Source: Flammula alnicola | Taxonomy: Eukaryota > Basidiomycota > Agaricomycetes > Agaricales > Strophariaceae | Length of the DNA: 64,000 bases | Direction of reading: 5' to 3' | Assembly: GCA_015499995.1 (NCBI GenBank) | Contig: JADNRV010000008.1 | Location: 248,001 to 312,000 of the forward strand | Shown here: positions 1-10,944 of the stretch, piece by piece | How positions within the stretch are numbered: position 1 is the stretch's first letter | Layout: the number at the start of each line of letters is the position of its first letter | Notes under the pieces: generated by a model | The model's database searches: none | What the model saw: the letters and a program-made list of their open reading frames with translations, nothing else | Told to the model about the DNA's origin: nothing | Translations under genes and position numbers: made by a program

Positions 1-76
1 GATATATTTACATATTGATTTGATTGGCATTGTGTAATTTGTTTTCTTAGAAAAATTGTTCAAAGGCTTGCGCGCA

Positions 77-1448
77 CTAGTAAGCGCGACGACTGTGCTT
101 TCCATAGGAAGTACTATTGTCTTCAGATCTCTTGTAGTATGCAGGATGGGGAGGAAGATGATAGCCGTGCTCTGTCGCTTCATTCTGGTTCGAGTTGAGC
201 CTGGTCCTCTGGATGGTTCGTGGCTGGCGAGTACTAGTAGGAGAGGAAATATTCGCATTCGCAGCGCCATAAGCAGAAGCGTCAGATTCCTTGCGGGAAC
301 GAATATTAAGTGGAGCCGTAGTATTGGGGCAGAGGCGTTGGAGTTCATGCGAGAGCGAGAGTAAAGTTGAGCAGTGTCATATTTAGTCGCCGCTGGCTGG
401 ATAACGACGCGTTGGGCAGTAGGACCATCCCTATAGCGTGCATTCGCACTTCCGAGAGTCATGTACGCGCGAAGGTCCTTGGAGGGCGGATTGGGGTTTG
501 AGTTGAATCTCTGGTGACCAGGACGTTTGCGGATAATACTTTCGTCCCGAAAGATGGCCGGAGAGGCCCAAGCGCGGGGCTTGACTGGTTCCATGTACCC
601 AAGGGGTGGAGCGTTAAAGGCAGTATTATTAGTAGAGGCACTGCGCTGGTGTGGCACACGAGTCGCAGCCTCTCTCGCAGGTTCTTGGCTTATTTTTCGG
701 CTGCGATACATGGGGTCGATGGTCAGGTTAGGCGGGAGAAGATCCTCGAGTGGGACACCCTCTCTTCCACCCCGAACAGGGAACGGACCGAAAGGATTGT
801 AATGTGGCGTGGAAGGCATTTGTCCGTCACCTCTATCAAGACCAAGTCGATGCCCGCCCGACTTATGGGGTGCAAGAAGAGGCTCTTGAACAAGCTTTCC
901 ACCTTTGTGAAGCTCGGGAGAGCGACCCAGAGGTGTAGTGAGAGGAGGAATGGGAAGCTCGGGCGGGGGAGTAGGAAACTGATCCAGAAGGTCGATATGG
1001 ACCTCTTTCTGGGTCTCCTTGCGAGATCGTTTGTGCTTGCGAGGTTCTTTGGGAGGAGGGGTAGGAGGACGCGGTTCGTAGGCATCCGGATGCTCATCGT
1101 CTGCATGGTTATTGCCAGTGAAAGGGTGCTTAGGGCGATCGCGGTTAATATCCATGATAACCCTTATGTTGGACGTCGTCAGCGGTAGTTTGCCAGTATA
1201 GACGGGTCTGTGGGGGCGCTCGTTGTAGAATTCGGGGTCAGTACGAGCGGGACGGAGTGGCATGGATCGCGAATGTCTCAACGTCTTGTCGCGGATTTTC
1301 TTCTTCGTAGGCCGCGCCTGAGGGAACCTCGGGTCTGAGTCGTTAGACAACCTGCAGATGTCATATTTAGATATTTATGTGCTAAGGAAAATTAGGCGTG
1401 AGCTCACTTTTCCTTCAAGGCATCGCGCATTTTGCGAAGGGAATCCAT
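77..1448 (-). CDS. Uncharacterised Pro/Ser-rich basic protein, 3' end uncertain
   Basis: I do not recognise a family. A short first exon (1408-1448) starts MDSLRKMRDALKEK and is joined by a GT-AG intron (1352-1407) to a long exon. The product is hydrophilic and low in complexity: a proline-rich stretch (PRPPTPPPKEPRKHKRSRK), then SPELHKGGK and PFGPFPVRGGREGVPLEDLLPPN, then a Ser/Asn/Arg-rich tail. There are no membrane segments. The frame holds cleanly from 1351 to about 350. After that the coding-like signal moves to another frame, which ends at TAG 77-79, while the original frame stays open to the window edge. A single missing base near 330-360 would reconcile the two; I saw no convincing intron there. 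It could be a nuclear or signalling scaffold, but that is a guess. Existence of the gene is likely; its C-terminus is not settled. Confidence 0.6.
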
Positions 1449-2520
1449 GTTGGGATACACTTATTGGAAGGTTAGAACTGGAAGTTTGGGTAGGGTTTGG
1501 GGGTTTGGGTAGGATTGGAAGGTTGGGTGAGCAGAGGTCAAGGTTTCGAGACCAAGGGGAAAAAATAGGGCGAGTGTGAGGATACTAGAAGATGGGTTAC
1601 AAGGGAGCCTCAAGATGGCCGGAATTTATATGCCAGGAAAAGCGTCAACAGAGAAAAGCAAGTGAGTGGCTCGTCCATTGTTTCTCTGATCAACAATATA
1701 TCAGAACTGGGCCAGTGTCAGTATATCATATACCAATAGTGGCCCTCTCTTCGGAGATATCCCGCATTAGGTAACAAGCCCTGCTAAAGCAGGCCAGCTG
1801 AAGGCCCACACAGGATTTTCCTGCATTTCGTCCTCGCAAGTAACGATCGCGTTAAGTTTTTTCTTTCTAGAATCCAGAATAGAATTATGCAACGTATGCT
1901 TCAAATCATACTATGCATTGTCTCCAAGATAAAACTTGATCTGGAGAATCAATGCCTCCGGAAGCCCCGAGCATTTGGGAAGATGGCGTCTCGTGTACTA
2001 AGAGGGTGGCACCGACGTCCGACTGGGTCTGCTGGGCGACGCTGGAGACAGGGGCGACTCTAGGAGGTCTTATCTGATTTCCCAATACAGAAACATAGCG
2101 AGGTGGTAAACACGCCATGTAAAACTGGCTCGAGGACAGCAGGTCCGCTTGGGCGAAAGGAAAACTCAAAGCGCACCAAGCTGTTACTATTAGGCGCCGT
2201 GTGACCATCAATGGGTATCCCGGTCCGCAATGCAACGGGAAAGTTGTGCGCTTATGTAATGGCCTGATGGCCACAAATCGTGGTACAGTCCATAACTCGA
2301 CGCTGGAGGCTCGCACACGCCTCCAATAAAACACTTTCAATGATGAAAGTTGTCTGTTTGATTATTTTACATGTATTTTATGAAACACATTTTCAAATTT
2401 CGAAGTTCTCATGTTTTCAATTTTGGTAATTCAGAAATATTGTAAAGACAAATTGAAAAATCCAAAATGTTTTACATACATTACAAACAAAACTCTCAAA
2501 GGTCCGTGTTCAATCAAGTG
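1449..2520. other. Intergenic stretch without a recognisable gene
   Basis: This holds the promoter of the first gene and AT-rich sequence. The 144-codon open frame at 1906-2340 (minus) has no recognisable domain or splice context and is not called. Confidence 0.5.
1488..1509 (+). promoter_or_regulatory. G-quadruplex-type G-tract cluster upstream of the first gene
   Basis: Four G runs of at least three (1488-1490, 1493-1495, 1499-1503, 1507-1509) are separated by loops of 2-3 nt. They lie 40-61 bp upstream of the start codon at 1448, on the strand opposite to the gene. The pattern fits the usual quadruplex definition. A role in transcription is inference only. Confidence 0.4.
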
Positions 2521-3690
2521 TCCAGTGGAAAATCGGCGTTGTGGCAGCCTGTACACTCAGTAAAAAGCAGAGTCGGACGATAGTCAGATAAAGTCGAGAA
2601 ATAGTCAACCAAATGGAAGTGTTTGACTAAAAGGCGTTTTCGTAACGAGTTGTCGACTACGAAGTCGTTCAAAAAGTCGCATCTAAGTCATACACTAGTC
2701 AGGCATCAGTCCAACCTTAGTCAAACCTTGACAGATATTTGGTTACCCACGAAAATAGTCATATACTAGTCATAGAAAAGTCGGACCAGCTTTAGAATTC
2801 CTCAATCCAAACATTTAGAAGCATAGGAAACCAAAATATATTATGCCAGACACTACATAAGTACTAATACGACGCGGGGGAGTCTTACCATAGCCTTAAA
2901 ACCCAGACCTGCACCCTTCCCACCCAGTAAATAATGCTCCTGCATGGTGTGCATCTGTGAGAAAAGAGGAAGTCGAGTAAGTCCCCAATGTGCCAGTGAA
3001 CAAATGATGGGAATCATGCACTCACCCGGTTTTCCAGAGACAGCGCTGTAAATAACGGAACTTGAACTTGAAGCCTGAAGCTGAAGGATGGATGAGCGGG
3101 CGTTATAGAAGAAAAGGAGGGGTACATACCTGCCTTCATTTCAAGGGCCCTCCGAACATTTGGTGCAGCGCTGAGTAACTGAATGGCGCATATCCGGGGC
3201 GGCACTGCAAAGAAAGAGAGTTCATAGAACAGAAGAAAGTAACCAAGGAAGAAAACATACCATATAGCAGAGCAGCCACGCCATGATTTCGTGCAGAGAT
3301 CGGACAGACGAAGTAGTTGAGATGACGATGAGAGCAAGTTCAAGTTGTAATTTCAGCGAAGTCGGGAATTTGAACATGGCATTCACGTGATAGAAGGACT
3401 TTCCCACCGACTAGTTGAGTGAACGGAGCAATTCAAAAAGTGTTCAAGTCAAGCCCGAGTCCACTCATTTGTTTCAAGTCCTTGATTCTATGACTAGAGT
3501 ATGACTGACATACGACCATAATACGACTGTGTCTGTGATGCCAAGACTGAGTTGACGTGAATTTTGTTATTGCATGACCTATGACTGACTTTTGTCCACT
3601 TTTGTCTGAATTTGGCTGACTTTGCCCGACTTTGCTTTTTACTGAGCTGTACAGGCCACGACATTATACCGCTGTTTTGACAATTACATA
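2521..3690. mobile_element. Foldback/MITE-like non-autonomous element with mirrored AGTC arrays
   Basis: The ends are imperfect inverted repeats. The left end at 2548-2576 begins CCTGTACACTCAGTAAAAAG and is matched on the other strand at 3655-3626, which differs by one inserted G and one A/G change; weaker similarity continues outward on both sides. Inside each end lies a long array of AGTC words (left, about 2570-2790) mirrored by GACT words (right, about 3410-3630), spaced roughly every 10-20 bp. The middle (about 2860-3420) has no clear gene. I found no clean target-site duplication, so the borders are approximate and the superfamily is open. Dense subterminal repeats flanked by inverted termini are typical of cut-and-paste DNA elements mobilised in trans. 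Confidence 0.65.
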
Positions 3691-3895
3691 ACCATCAAAC
3701 GCGCATCGCGTCTTAATGACACCCAGCATTTCGACGTGTTACCCATGTTTCCTTGCTGCGGCAGCCAATATCATGGAATGGAATGACAGATGTGGTTCAG
3801 AATACATTTATTTACACTTTTAGATGAGAATTACGAAAGGATGCATTGAAGAGGAAAGGAAACAAGAGCTGTACCACGACTGTGCCATGCATCTG

Positions 3896-3950
3896 AGCGA
3901 TTTGGCAGGGATCCAAATAGAACCAAACAGCACAGCGATTTGGCAGGGAT
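3896..3950. repeat. Short direct repeat of 17 bp
   Basis: The words AGCGATTTGGCAGGGAT at 3896-3912 and 3934-3950 are identical copies 38 bp apart in non-coding sequence. I see nothing else of note between the foldback element and the CDC6 3' end. Confidence 0.5.
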
Positions 3951-4489
3951 TGCGCAATTCTAGTCACAAATGATCACATGATGCAATAAAAGCGCGACGC
4001 GACGGAACGCGTCGAGACTCCATAGGTATTAGGTTAGGCTATGTCGGTTGTCAATTTGCCTTCATCCATCTTGCCAGACTTGCACACATTTGAAGATAAT
4101 GTAAAGGCATTGATGTACATAACGATTTACATATACAAATATGTAAAAAGCAGATGGTCACAATACAATATTGTGTTTTGTGCTTCGTACGTTACAATTC
4201 TTTTTATCTATCGTTTCCTTCCTTCTACCGCACCGACGCAGTAGAGGTGAATAAAATGCAGGTTCCGATGGCAATTCATACGAGCATAGCAGGTAGGCCA
4301 TAATGTGGAACGAATGAGAGAGAAAAAGAGGCTAACAAAACGAGAATGATGCATCTAGAACGACAGTCGAGAGTCGGTGAAGAAAGGTAAATGATAGTAA
4401 TGTGGGGGAAGCAAAAGCAGCGAGGCAGTGAAATGATGCTGAGACATTGACGAGGGGATGCATAAGGAACATAATTGAATGATAATGAA

Positions 4490-4513
4490 AGATGATGATG
4501 ATGATGATGATGC
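4490..4513. repeat. GAT trinucleotide microsatellite in the CDC6 3' flank
   Basis: Eight GAT units lie just downstream of the CDC6 stop codon. Antisense frames through it read as poly-His or poly-Ile and are artefacts. Confidence 0.8.
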
Positions 4514-4615
4514 TGGAGACAGGAAAAGGGGCATGTACGGAGAGCAAAACAAATCCGAAGACAGAGAGAGAGATGATGGAGCGGAATGCATAATATGAGA
4601 GCAATGGAAAACCGA

Positions 4616-6842
4616 TTAAACTTGGAAAGCACCAGCAAAAGTGTCGACGTGAGAGTTGTTCGACGCCGAAGCAGCGACCTTGATATCCCTGGTAAGACGC
4701 GCTTTTTCCCGTTCCCAAATGCCGCGAACCTCTTCTTCGCGAGCATCAACAGGCCACTCGTCCGCAGAGATGATAGCGCCCGTGACACCCAAGCCACGAA
4801 GGACCTCATCGCCCCAGGTACCTTCCACTAGCCGGACTTCGCCAACAGCGCCAGCACCATTCTTGCCGAGACCAGCACCGAACGATGCAGAGCGACCGAA
4901 AGCTTTCCGTCCTTTTCCTGCACCGGAGCATGAACCAGCAGAGGCAAGAAGAGACGACGATAGTGACACAATCCCGACTCCTTCCAGGACACCCATTAAA
5001 TCGCCAAACTCGCTTCGAGAGACAGGTTCGAAGATTCCGAGTTCGGTGCGCGACAAGACGGTGGTGTAATATGAATGGAGGGCGCTGGTTTCGATTCCTA
5101 CTCCTGGGGTGGATGAGGAAGTATTAGGAAGTGAAGAGCTGCGCTTCATGGGAGAAGCTATTGGTTTCTTGGGAGACGCAGACACCGACGCAGATAATGA
5201 TAGCCTTGCCTCGAGACGCTTCGAGGCGAGTAAAATGGTAAGAAGGACGAGCCGAGCCTGGAGACCGAGGTTGCGGATTTTTGTGACAGTCTCGTTATTA
5301 CTTTGAGAGGCAGTAGGTGCCGACGAGGACTGGGTATTTGTTGTTTTCAGTGCAGCTGATGCAGGAGTATACGCTTTAAGGGCGGCAAGAATGTGTTGTG
5401 GGACGACGCTTGTTGGGGCAGGGTTGAGAGGGTTCTCATCGGTAGCGAATTTCTTTGGGGCGACGGCCAGGTCAATGGCGCCTCTGAGCACCTCGAATAG
5501 ACTTCGGACATCACCAGTGACCGCAGCAATTTTCTTCGTCAAAAGCATCAGGGTAGGCGTTGGAAGGAATTTCTTCACTTCTGTGGACGCGGAAGACGTA
5601 TCGCCTTCTGACAGAGTGCTCAAACGTGATTGCAAAATTTCCTGGAGCTGGGCGGCTGTGTAGGGCGCGAAATGGATGGTGCGAACGTTTGATGAAGGGA
5701 TGAAAGCATTAGAGGATGATGATGATGCTGTCAGGGTATGAGTATTGGCAATGCCGATGAGTCGTAGAACGGAAGGCAAAGCTTCCGCAAGTGTGAAGAT
5801 GGATGAGAGGATTTGTGCGTTAGGAGTGATGTGATCGAGCTCGTCGAGAATGAGGACGCTAATAAAATAAAAATTTCGTCAGAAAAAATGAGGTAGAAGT
5901 GAAAATTCGAACTTACCATTTTACGCTCACGGAACGCAAGAGAGACTTGACGGTCTCTCGACCTTTAAGTTTTTTGCTGCCAGCAGACTTTCGTTTTGAT
6001 TCGCTGCTGAGGTCCTCGATCATTCGTTCCCACAGTGCGTCAACGCTTTTGAGTGCCATGCAGTTGATGGAAACAACTTTAACTTTAATATCATTATCGT
6101 TCGCAGCCGAGAGCTGTCGAATAATATCATTGACCAAGGCAGTCTTCCCAGTCCCGGGAGACCCCGAGATGAACATGCTGGAAGGGACTTCATCGTCAGT
6201 CATCGATATACCCTCAATGAACGGGGCAAGGAATTCGAGGATCGAGGCGCGTTCAGTTTCGCGACCAGCGATGTCGGTTTGTGTGTTATTACAGGTGGAG
6301 CGCAAAAGAGCACGGATGCGGGAATGGAGAGGAAGCAAAGAGGTCGGCGGAGTTGGTGGTGGCGTTGCGATGGACAGATGCAAAATTTCGGTCGATGGTG
6401 TGGCAGGCGCCAAGGACGATACTGACGCGTTACGTCGAAGTGCTGAATAAATGGTTTTAAGAAAAAGGAAGATCGAGCTATATAGGTCGAACATACCTGG
6501 ACGGCTGCGCGTTGGTGTGATGGTTTCGGTTGCGGTACGTCTGAGCGCTCTGATCGCTCTCGGCGACATATCTGCGTTGATGGGCGAGCATCTGAACGGG
6601 GGGATGTTCTCCTTGTTCCAATCTCCATCCAAGATAGAGGTCGTCGTTCGAGCGCGCTTGGGATTGGGGGTACTGTCGGGTGTCTGGAGCTGATCGCACG
6701 CCTGCAGTGAGGGAGCAGGCGACGAGGAAGCTTGGTGTCCTCTCTTCCCAAGGACTGAGCCGCGAGTATGCATCATGACGTGGAGAGGCAATGCGACTTT
6801 GGCAGAGGTGTCGATGGTGGTCGAAGAGAGAACAAGAGACAA
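4616..6842 (-). CDS. CDC6: Cdc6-type AAA+ origin licensing ATPase
   Basis: Cdc6 loads the Mcm2-7 helicase on ORC-bound origins in G1. Exons 6842-6497, 6442-5917 and 5858-4616 join in frame to 704 codons. The N-terminal ~140 residues are disordered and basic, with KRxR-type stretches and several SP/TP sites (for example PDSTPNPKRAR and CSPINADMSPRA), as expected for CDK control and nuclear import. The AAA+ core shows Walker A GSPGTGKTA, then Walker B LILDELDHI across the second intron, then a sensor-like IGIANTHT. The C-terminal part carries the winged-helix region (ARLVLLTILLASKRLEARLS, then SRSEFGDLMGVLEGVGIVSL), interrupted by Ser/Pro and Gly inserts. The ORC1 alternative is less likely: there is no BAH domain and the length is short. 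An internal start (MHTRG, 21 codons later) is equally possible. Two MCB-like boxes sit upstream. Confidence 0.92.
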
Positions 6843-6920
6843 ACCGGCTGGGCAAAACGCAGATGAATATGATCTCTCACAGTTTAATCTCCGCCATCAA
6901 GTCGCGCGTCGCGTAAATAA

Positions 6921-6950
6921 ACGCGTCGCGCTCATCACGTGGAGACGCGT
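6921..6950 (-). promoter_or_regulatory. Paired ACGCGT (MluI cell-cycle box) sites upstream of CDC6
   Basis: Two exact ACGCGT words at 6921-6926 and 6945-6950 lie 79 and 103 bp upstream of the CDC6 start codon. In yeasts this is the core of the MCB element bound by MBF (Mbp1-Swi6), which drives G1/S genes. Conservation of use here is inferred. Confidence 0.55.
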
Positions 6951-7443
6951 GCCATTAGTCCCACATCTCCCGATCGCGTCTCGCATACGATCAACACACG
7001 TGAAGTTATACCTCATTAATCATTTCCCATACTAAAAAAAACTACAAGACGTGTTAATTGAACTCTGAAGCCGGATCCCTACCTCGTCGGAATAAACGAG
7101 ACGTGTCTGAATGATGAATGGCGTTAGTTACGTGCCATCAAACAGGATACTACAAAAACACAAGGAGCAATTCAAGTCTTCCACAACATGATCAGCCTGA
7201 GTGTCGCAGATTAAAAATTCTCTTGTCTATTATTCGTCTTAGTACTGTGCATCGCCTTAATTGGCGGGTTTGGCACACCCAGCTCTATCCTCCATACAAA
7301 CGCATGAATTGAAGTTGAATGAACAAATTACAGACATGCAGTCGGATACTAAGTATAATAAAGTGTTTACCAAATACCTCGAGCGACCAAGACCCTGATT
7401 ATACATATAATGCTGCCATACTGCCTACAAACGAGTGGGAATA

Positions 7444-8725
7444 TCATACGGATTCTCGAACTGCGATAAGCTCATTGCGCTTCTTCTCGCGTAAAAGCGG
7501 GTCACTGGCAGTAGTAGGATCACCCTCCGCCCTCGTCTTCACGATTTTCTTCGCCTCCTTCTCCGCCTCCTTTGCCTCTCTTTTTTTCCTTTGTGCCTCT
7601 GTTTCATCCCGTATCCGGTAGTCTCCAAACGGACCCGTCCCATATGTTTTTCTCATGTTGTCCCCGAACAGAATGAGGGTCGTAAGCCATTCAGGGAGGA
7701 CATGGAGCACGTAAAAGGCGGCCTTTCCACCAGGGGTATCGAGAGGACTCGGTGCCGTCAAAGACACGGTTCGATGACCCATAACTGCAAGACGATAGAT
7801 GGCAATAATCGTCTGTGAAAAATGGACCATCGTACGTATGGGTGAGCAATATCGAAAACTAAAAGGTCGCAAACTTACGATGAGAACGGTCATCACAGTC
7901 GTTACTACGACGCCACGGTTGCTGATAAGGGGTAGATTCACCTTACCCCACAAAGTCACCGCAAAAAGTATGATCGTAAAGGCCAGAGCTACAGCAGTGC
8001 TCGCAACTCTAACGGACAATTACAGGGCACTGAGAGTCAGCACAATCGGCTCGTACTATAATGGATATATAAAAAAACACAAACCTCAGTTGCGCCGTCG
8101 AATCAGCTTGGTTTTGGTTATTAAACACCTTGCTATAATTCGAGTTCGCAATGATGCCAGGGACAATAGCAGCCAGGAAAGAGAGAGCCATGATGCCCGT
8201 GAATCGACGAGACCCTTGCCGCACTTTCGGTAGGTCAGGAGTACCCTGAGGCGGAGGGGTATGGACACCTCCTTTGGACGCTGCGGCAGGAGATTGGGCG
8301 TACGTCTCGGGTCCGAATGTCGGATTGACTAGAAGACATCGTACGAGGTTGACGATATCATTAGCGATACCGATGAACCCCATCCCGAAGCTAATTTGCA
8401 TGTACGTCGTGAGTCCAGGGCTCAAGCGGTGGCTTTCATTGCGGGACTGAAGTGCTCGCAATGAGAAGATCACGACACTGATAATTCCGCTCAATAAACG
8501 AACTCGAATGATAAGAGGCTCCAGAGGGAACACTAACCGCTCGACAGAGAAAGTCACTGTTCCGATGAGGAGTGTAGTTCGAGACCGCTTGCTAAACATG
8601 CGGTACAACATGAGGGGCGTAAGCAGCGCGTAAAGCACAGCGAACAGGATTGACGGCGCAAAGTCGGCTGGGAGGGGCGTGCCTCCCACAGGCGCCGGAA
8701 AGTTGACCATCGGGATAGTTATCAA
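7444..8725 (-). CDS. Seven-helix integral membrane protein, receptor-like, with charged cytoplasmic tail
   Basis: Exons 8725-8085, 8008-7879 and 7812-7444 join in frame to 379 residues. About seven hydrophobic segments are visible, beginning with FAPSILFAVLYALLTPLMLY, then LLIGTVTFSVERLVF, LLSGIISVVIFSLRAL, ISFGMGFIGIANDIV, IMALSFLAAIVPGIIA, VALAFTIILFAVTLW and VLHVLPEWLTTLILFG. The last ~75 residues are a highly charged Lys/Glu tail (EAQRKKREAKEAEKEAKK). The layout resembles the large basidiomycete families of 7TM proteins often annotated as family C-like GPCRs or DUF-type fungal membrane proteins. I see no ligand-binding ectodomain and cannot name a substrate. Start at 8725 or at the methionine five codons later. 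Plasma membrane location is inferred. Confidence 0.7.
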
Positions 8726-9502
8726 AACTAGGAGACCGAAATCCAGCCGCGCACTAAGGGTATAGAGGTTAGAAGTTCAATAGGAACTGGAGTACTGAAT
8801 TTTGCTAAAGATGACAGGCCTTTAAATAAGTACTCGGAGGGTCAAGAGGCTGCGTTCCGTAGATCCCTATCAACGCCCGTGACTGTCAAAAGCATATCCA
8901 AGTATCCTCGGCATCACTATCCATGTTTATCGGCACCACAACTAAATATGATCAACACCGCCTCTTGCATGACATTTGGTCCTCCCTGAAAAATCTGCGA
9001 CCACGTTCCAGGGTTGATTCTATAGCATTGACCTACCAAGTGCGCTGCGCTGCGGTGCGGATGCGGATGCGCAGTCAGAGCATACCGTAAGTCCCAGTAT
9101 GTGCAGAGCTGTGTCCACTTGGGCTCCGATTCGTAAAGAGAAGACGCCTGAACTACAAGCAAGTGTCAAAACCCAAGCAAGCCCGAGATGCGAAGTTTGA
9201 CCCAGACGGTTAGGCGCGTAACCTGGAAAACTTAAAGCTTCATGTTTTGATTGCAAGTCATTGTTCCCATAAAGACGAGGCGAGGTGAAATCGCACGCAA
9301 ACGATTGTCGAATACCTTTTCTTTGGGCCAGTAGTCAGACAGGACTATCCGCAAGCAAGAAGATTGAAACAACGTCCGGCTTCCGACTTCACGAGATTCG
9401 CTAAAGTTCGAATATCAATAAATATAAGTAGCATTGTGCAACACAGAGCAAAAGAACAGCGAAATTCCGAGTGTATACATACAGTACCTGAAGCGTTGCA
9501 CC
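8726..9502. other. Intergenic stretch, no gene seen
   Basis: Between the 7TM gene's start and the fucosyltransferase-like gene's stop. Small open frames here lack splice context or domains. Confidence 0.5.
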
Positions 9503-10846
9503 TCAATATAAAGTGATATCTTGCACCTTTCCCCCGTCTGCGCCGAGCCTCAAAGCCACGACCTGCGTGCTCAAGCTTGAATACCCATTCCCTATGAACA
9601 CCTCCGCGCGGCTCGCCAGCTCGACGTCGACGCACACAGACAAATCGCGCTCGCCCCATTTGATAGGCACCTCGGCGCTGTGCGTTACACGCAGCATGGG
9701 GCCGCCCTTCCACCCCTGCTGCTGTGCCCAGTCCGAATTCGTGAGCGCCTCCGCGAGCTTGTAGAATTGGAGGTAAACAGTGGGGTGGTCCCAGGCGCCA
9801 TCATGCAGGACGTGCAGGGTGCGGAGGTGCGGACGATCGCGTGCTTGGTATGAGATTGCAGAAAGGATGCGGCGCAGAGACGGGTAGCAGTGGTCCATGA
9901 CGGTCGTTGCGTTGTATATGTCGAGTTTTGGAGGAAGAATGGCCGGTTCGAGGAGGGGGAGCGTCGCCCAGGTTGTAAACCCCTGGCGCGTCTCGGCTAG
10001 GTATTTGCAGTGGTCTTCGAAATCACCACGTCGAAGATGGAGTGCCATGTAAGAGCCTCCTGGGGCTGTGGAGTCTGACCTTGGCTGGAGTTTGAGTTGG
10101 CCTTGTGTCCGGTTTACAATGTCTAGAACATTGTCCGACCACTTGAAGTGGTTATGTATGTAATTTTGGAACGTGGGCCATATATCCTGTATTCCTGGGG
10201 AGGCTAGGTAGCTGTAGAAATGTGTCAATAGGCCGCAGAGGAATACATTTAGAAGGTAGTGACGTACTCCCAATTGAAAACTTTATCATCCACAACAACA
10301 CATCTGTGTTTCCTTTCCAGAATTTCTTTGGCATAACGCCATTGGTCCTTATGGTCGGCTCTAAGGTTGACGTGGAAGACTTCATCTGGGGGGCAAACCT
10401 CGTCGAACACAGCCTCACTAATAGTGCTTTCAGTTGGACCACGAAGGAAGGCCGACAATGGGACACCGGCATCCTCTCCCCGAGGACGCCATATCAAAGG
10501 TTGGTATACGTAGATTCGCGACGTTTGCAGCGCAAGATGATGGTACAAGAGGATTTCTTGAGCCTAACGAAAGATTGTGAGCTCTGATGCAATGTAAAAC
10601 CAGGACGATTCGCACTTGGTTATTAAATCCAGCTCCCTGAAGCTGCTTAAACTTTACATATTTGTTCCCGATTTCGTTGTGAATTAATTTCTGAGAGATT
10701 TGTGCTTCAGACTGGAACAAGTCCGTGTATAGAGCAGTCGGTGGTCGATATGCGAGATATAGATAGTACAGAAGCAGTCCTATGCAGAAGAGAACAAGGA
10801 AAAGCGGCCTGAGGACATGCCATTTGACGGTGATAGTAGCTGGCAT
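9503..10846 (-). CDS. Type II membrane glycosyltransferase, GDP-fucose protein O-fucosyltransferase-like
   Basis: Exons 10846-10616, 10563-10268 and 10211-9503 join in frame to 411 residues. A short cytoplasmic N-terminus is followed by one membrane anchor (residues ~13-32, FLVLFCIGLLLYYLYLAY), a stem, then GAGFNNQ, a variant of the GGxNNQ donor-site motif of fucosyltransferases. Later come LHLRRGDFEDHC (the HxRRGDF motif expected to bind GDP-sugar) and a C-terminal FIGNGYSSLSTQVVALRLG, matching the conserved tail region of the PF10250 superfamily. The product should act in the Golgi or ER lumen; acceptor and exact sugar cannot be read from the sequence. It is divergent from the mtTFB-like gene, with 98 bp between the two start codons. 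Confidence 0.8.
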
Positions 10847-10944
10847 GGAGGCATTGTCAAGAACACATCATCAGTGGTTGTGTAACTTTGTCACCGGCAC
10901 CGTCGTCCAAGGCATCGCTTGGGCTGATTACGTAACCAGCACCC

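Noticed and set aside
514..1188. 224-codon plus-strand frame
   Set aside because: It overlaps the minus-strand first gene, whose frame has clear Pro/Ser-rich coding character and a spliced start.
1467..1530. G-rich repeat resembling telomeric DNA
   Set aside because: GGGTTTG-like words are irregular and embedded between genes; they do not match a TTAGGG array.
1906..2340. 144-codon minus-strand frame
   Set aside because: No domain, no splice context and no codon pattern beyond chance.
4276..4809. Open frame with a poly-histidine run
   Set aside because: It is on the same strand but in another frame over the CDC6 3' end and the GAT microsatellite; the His run is just the repeat read in that frame.
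5899..6450. 183-codon plus-strand frame
   Set aside because: Antisense to the CDC6 AAA+ exon with Walker A.
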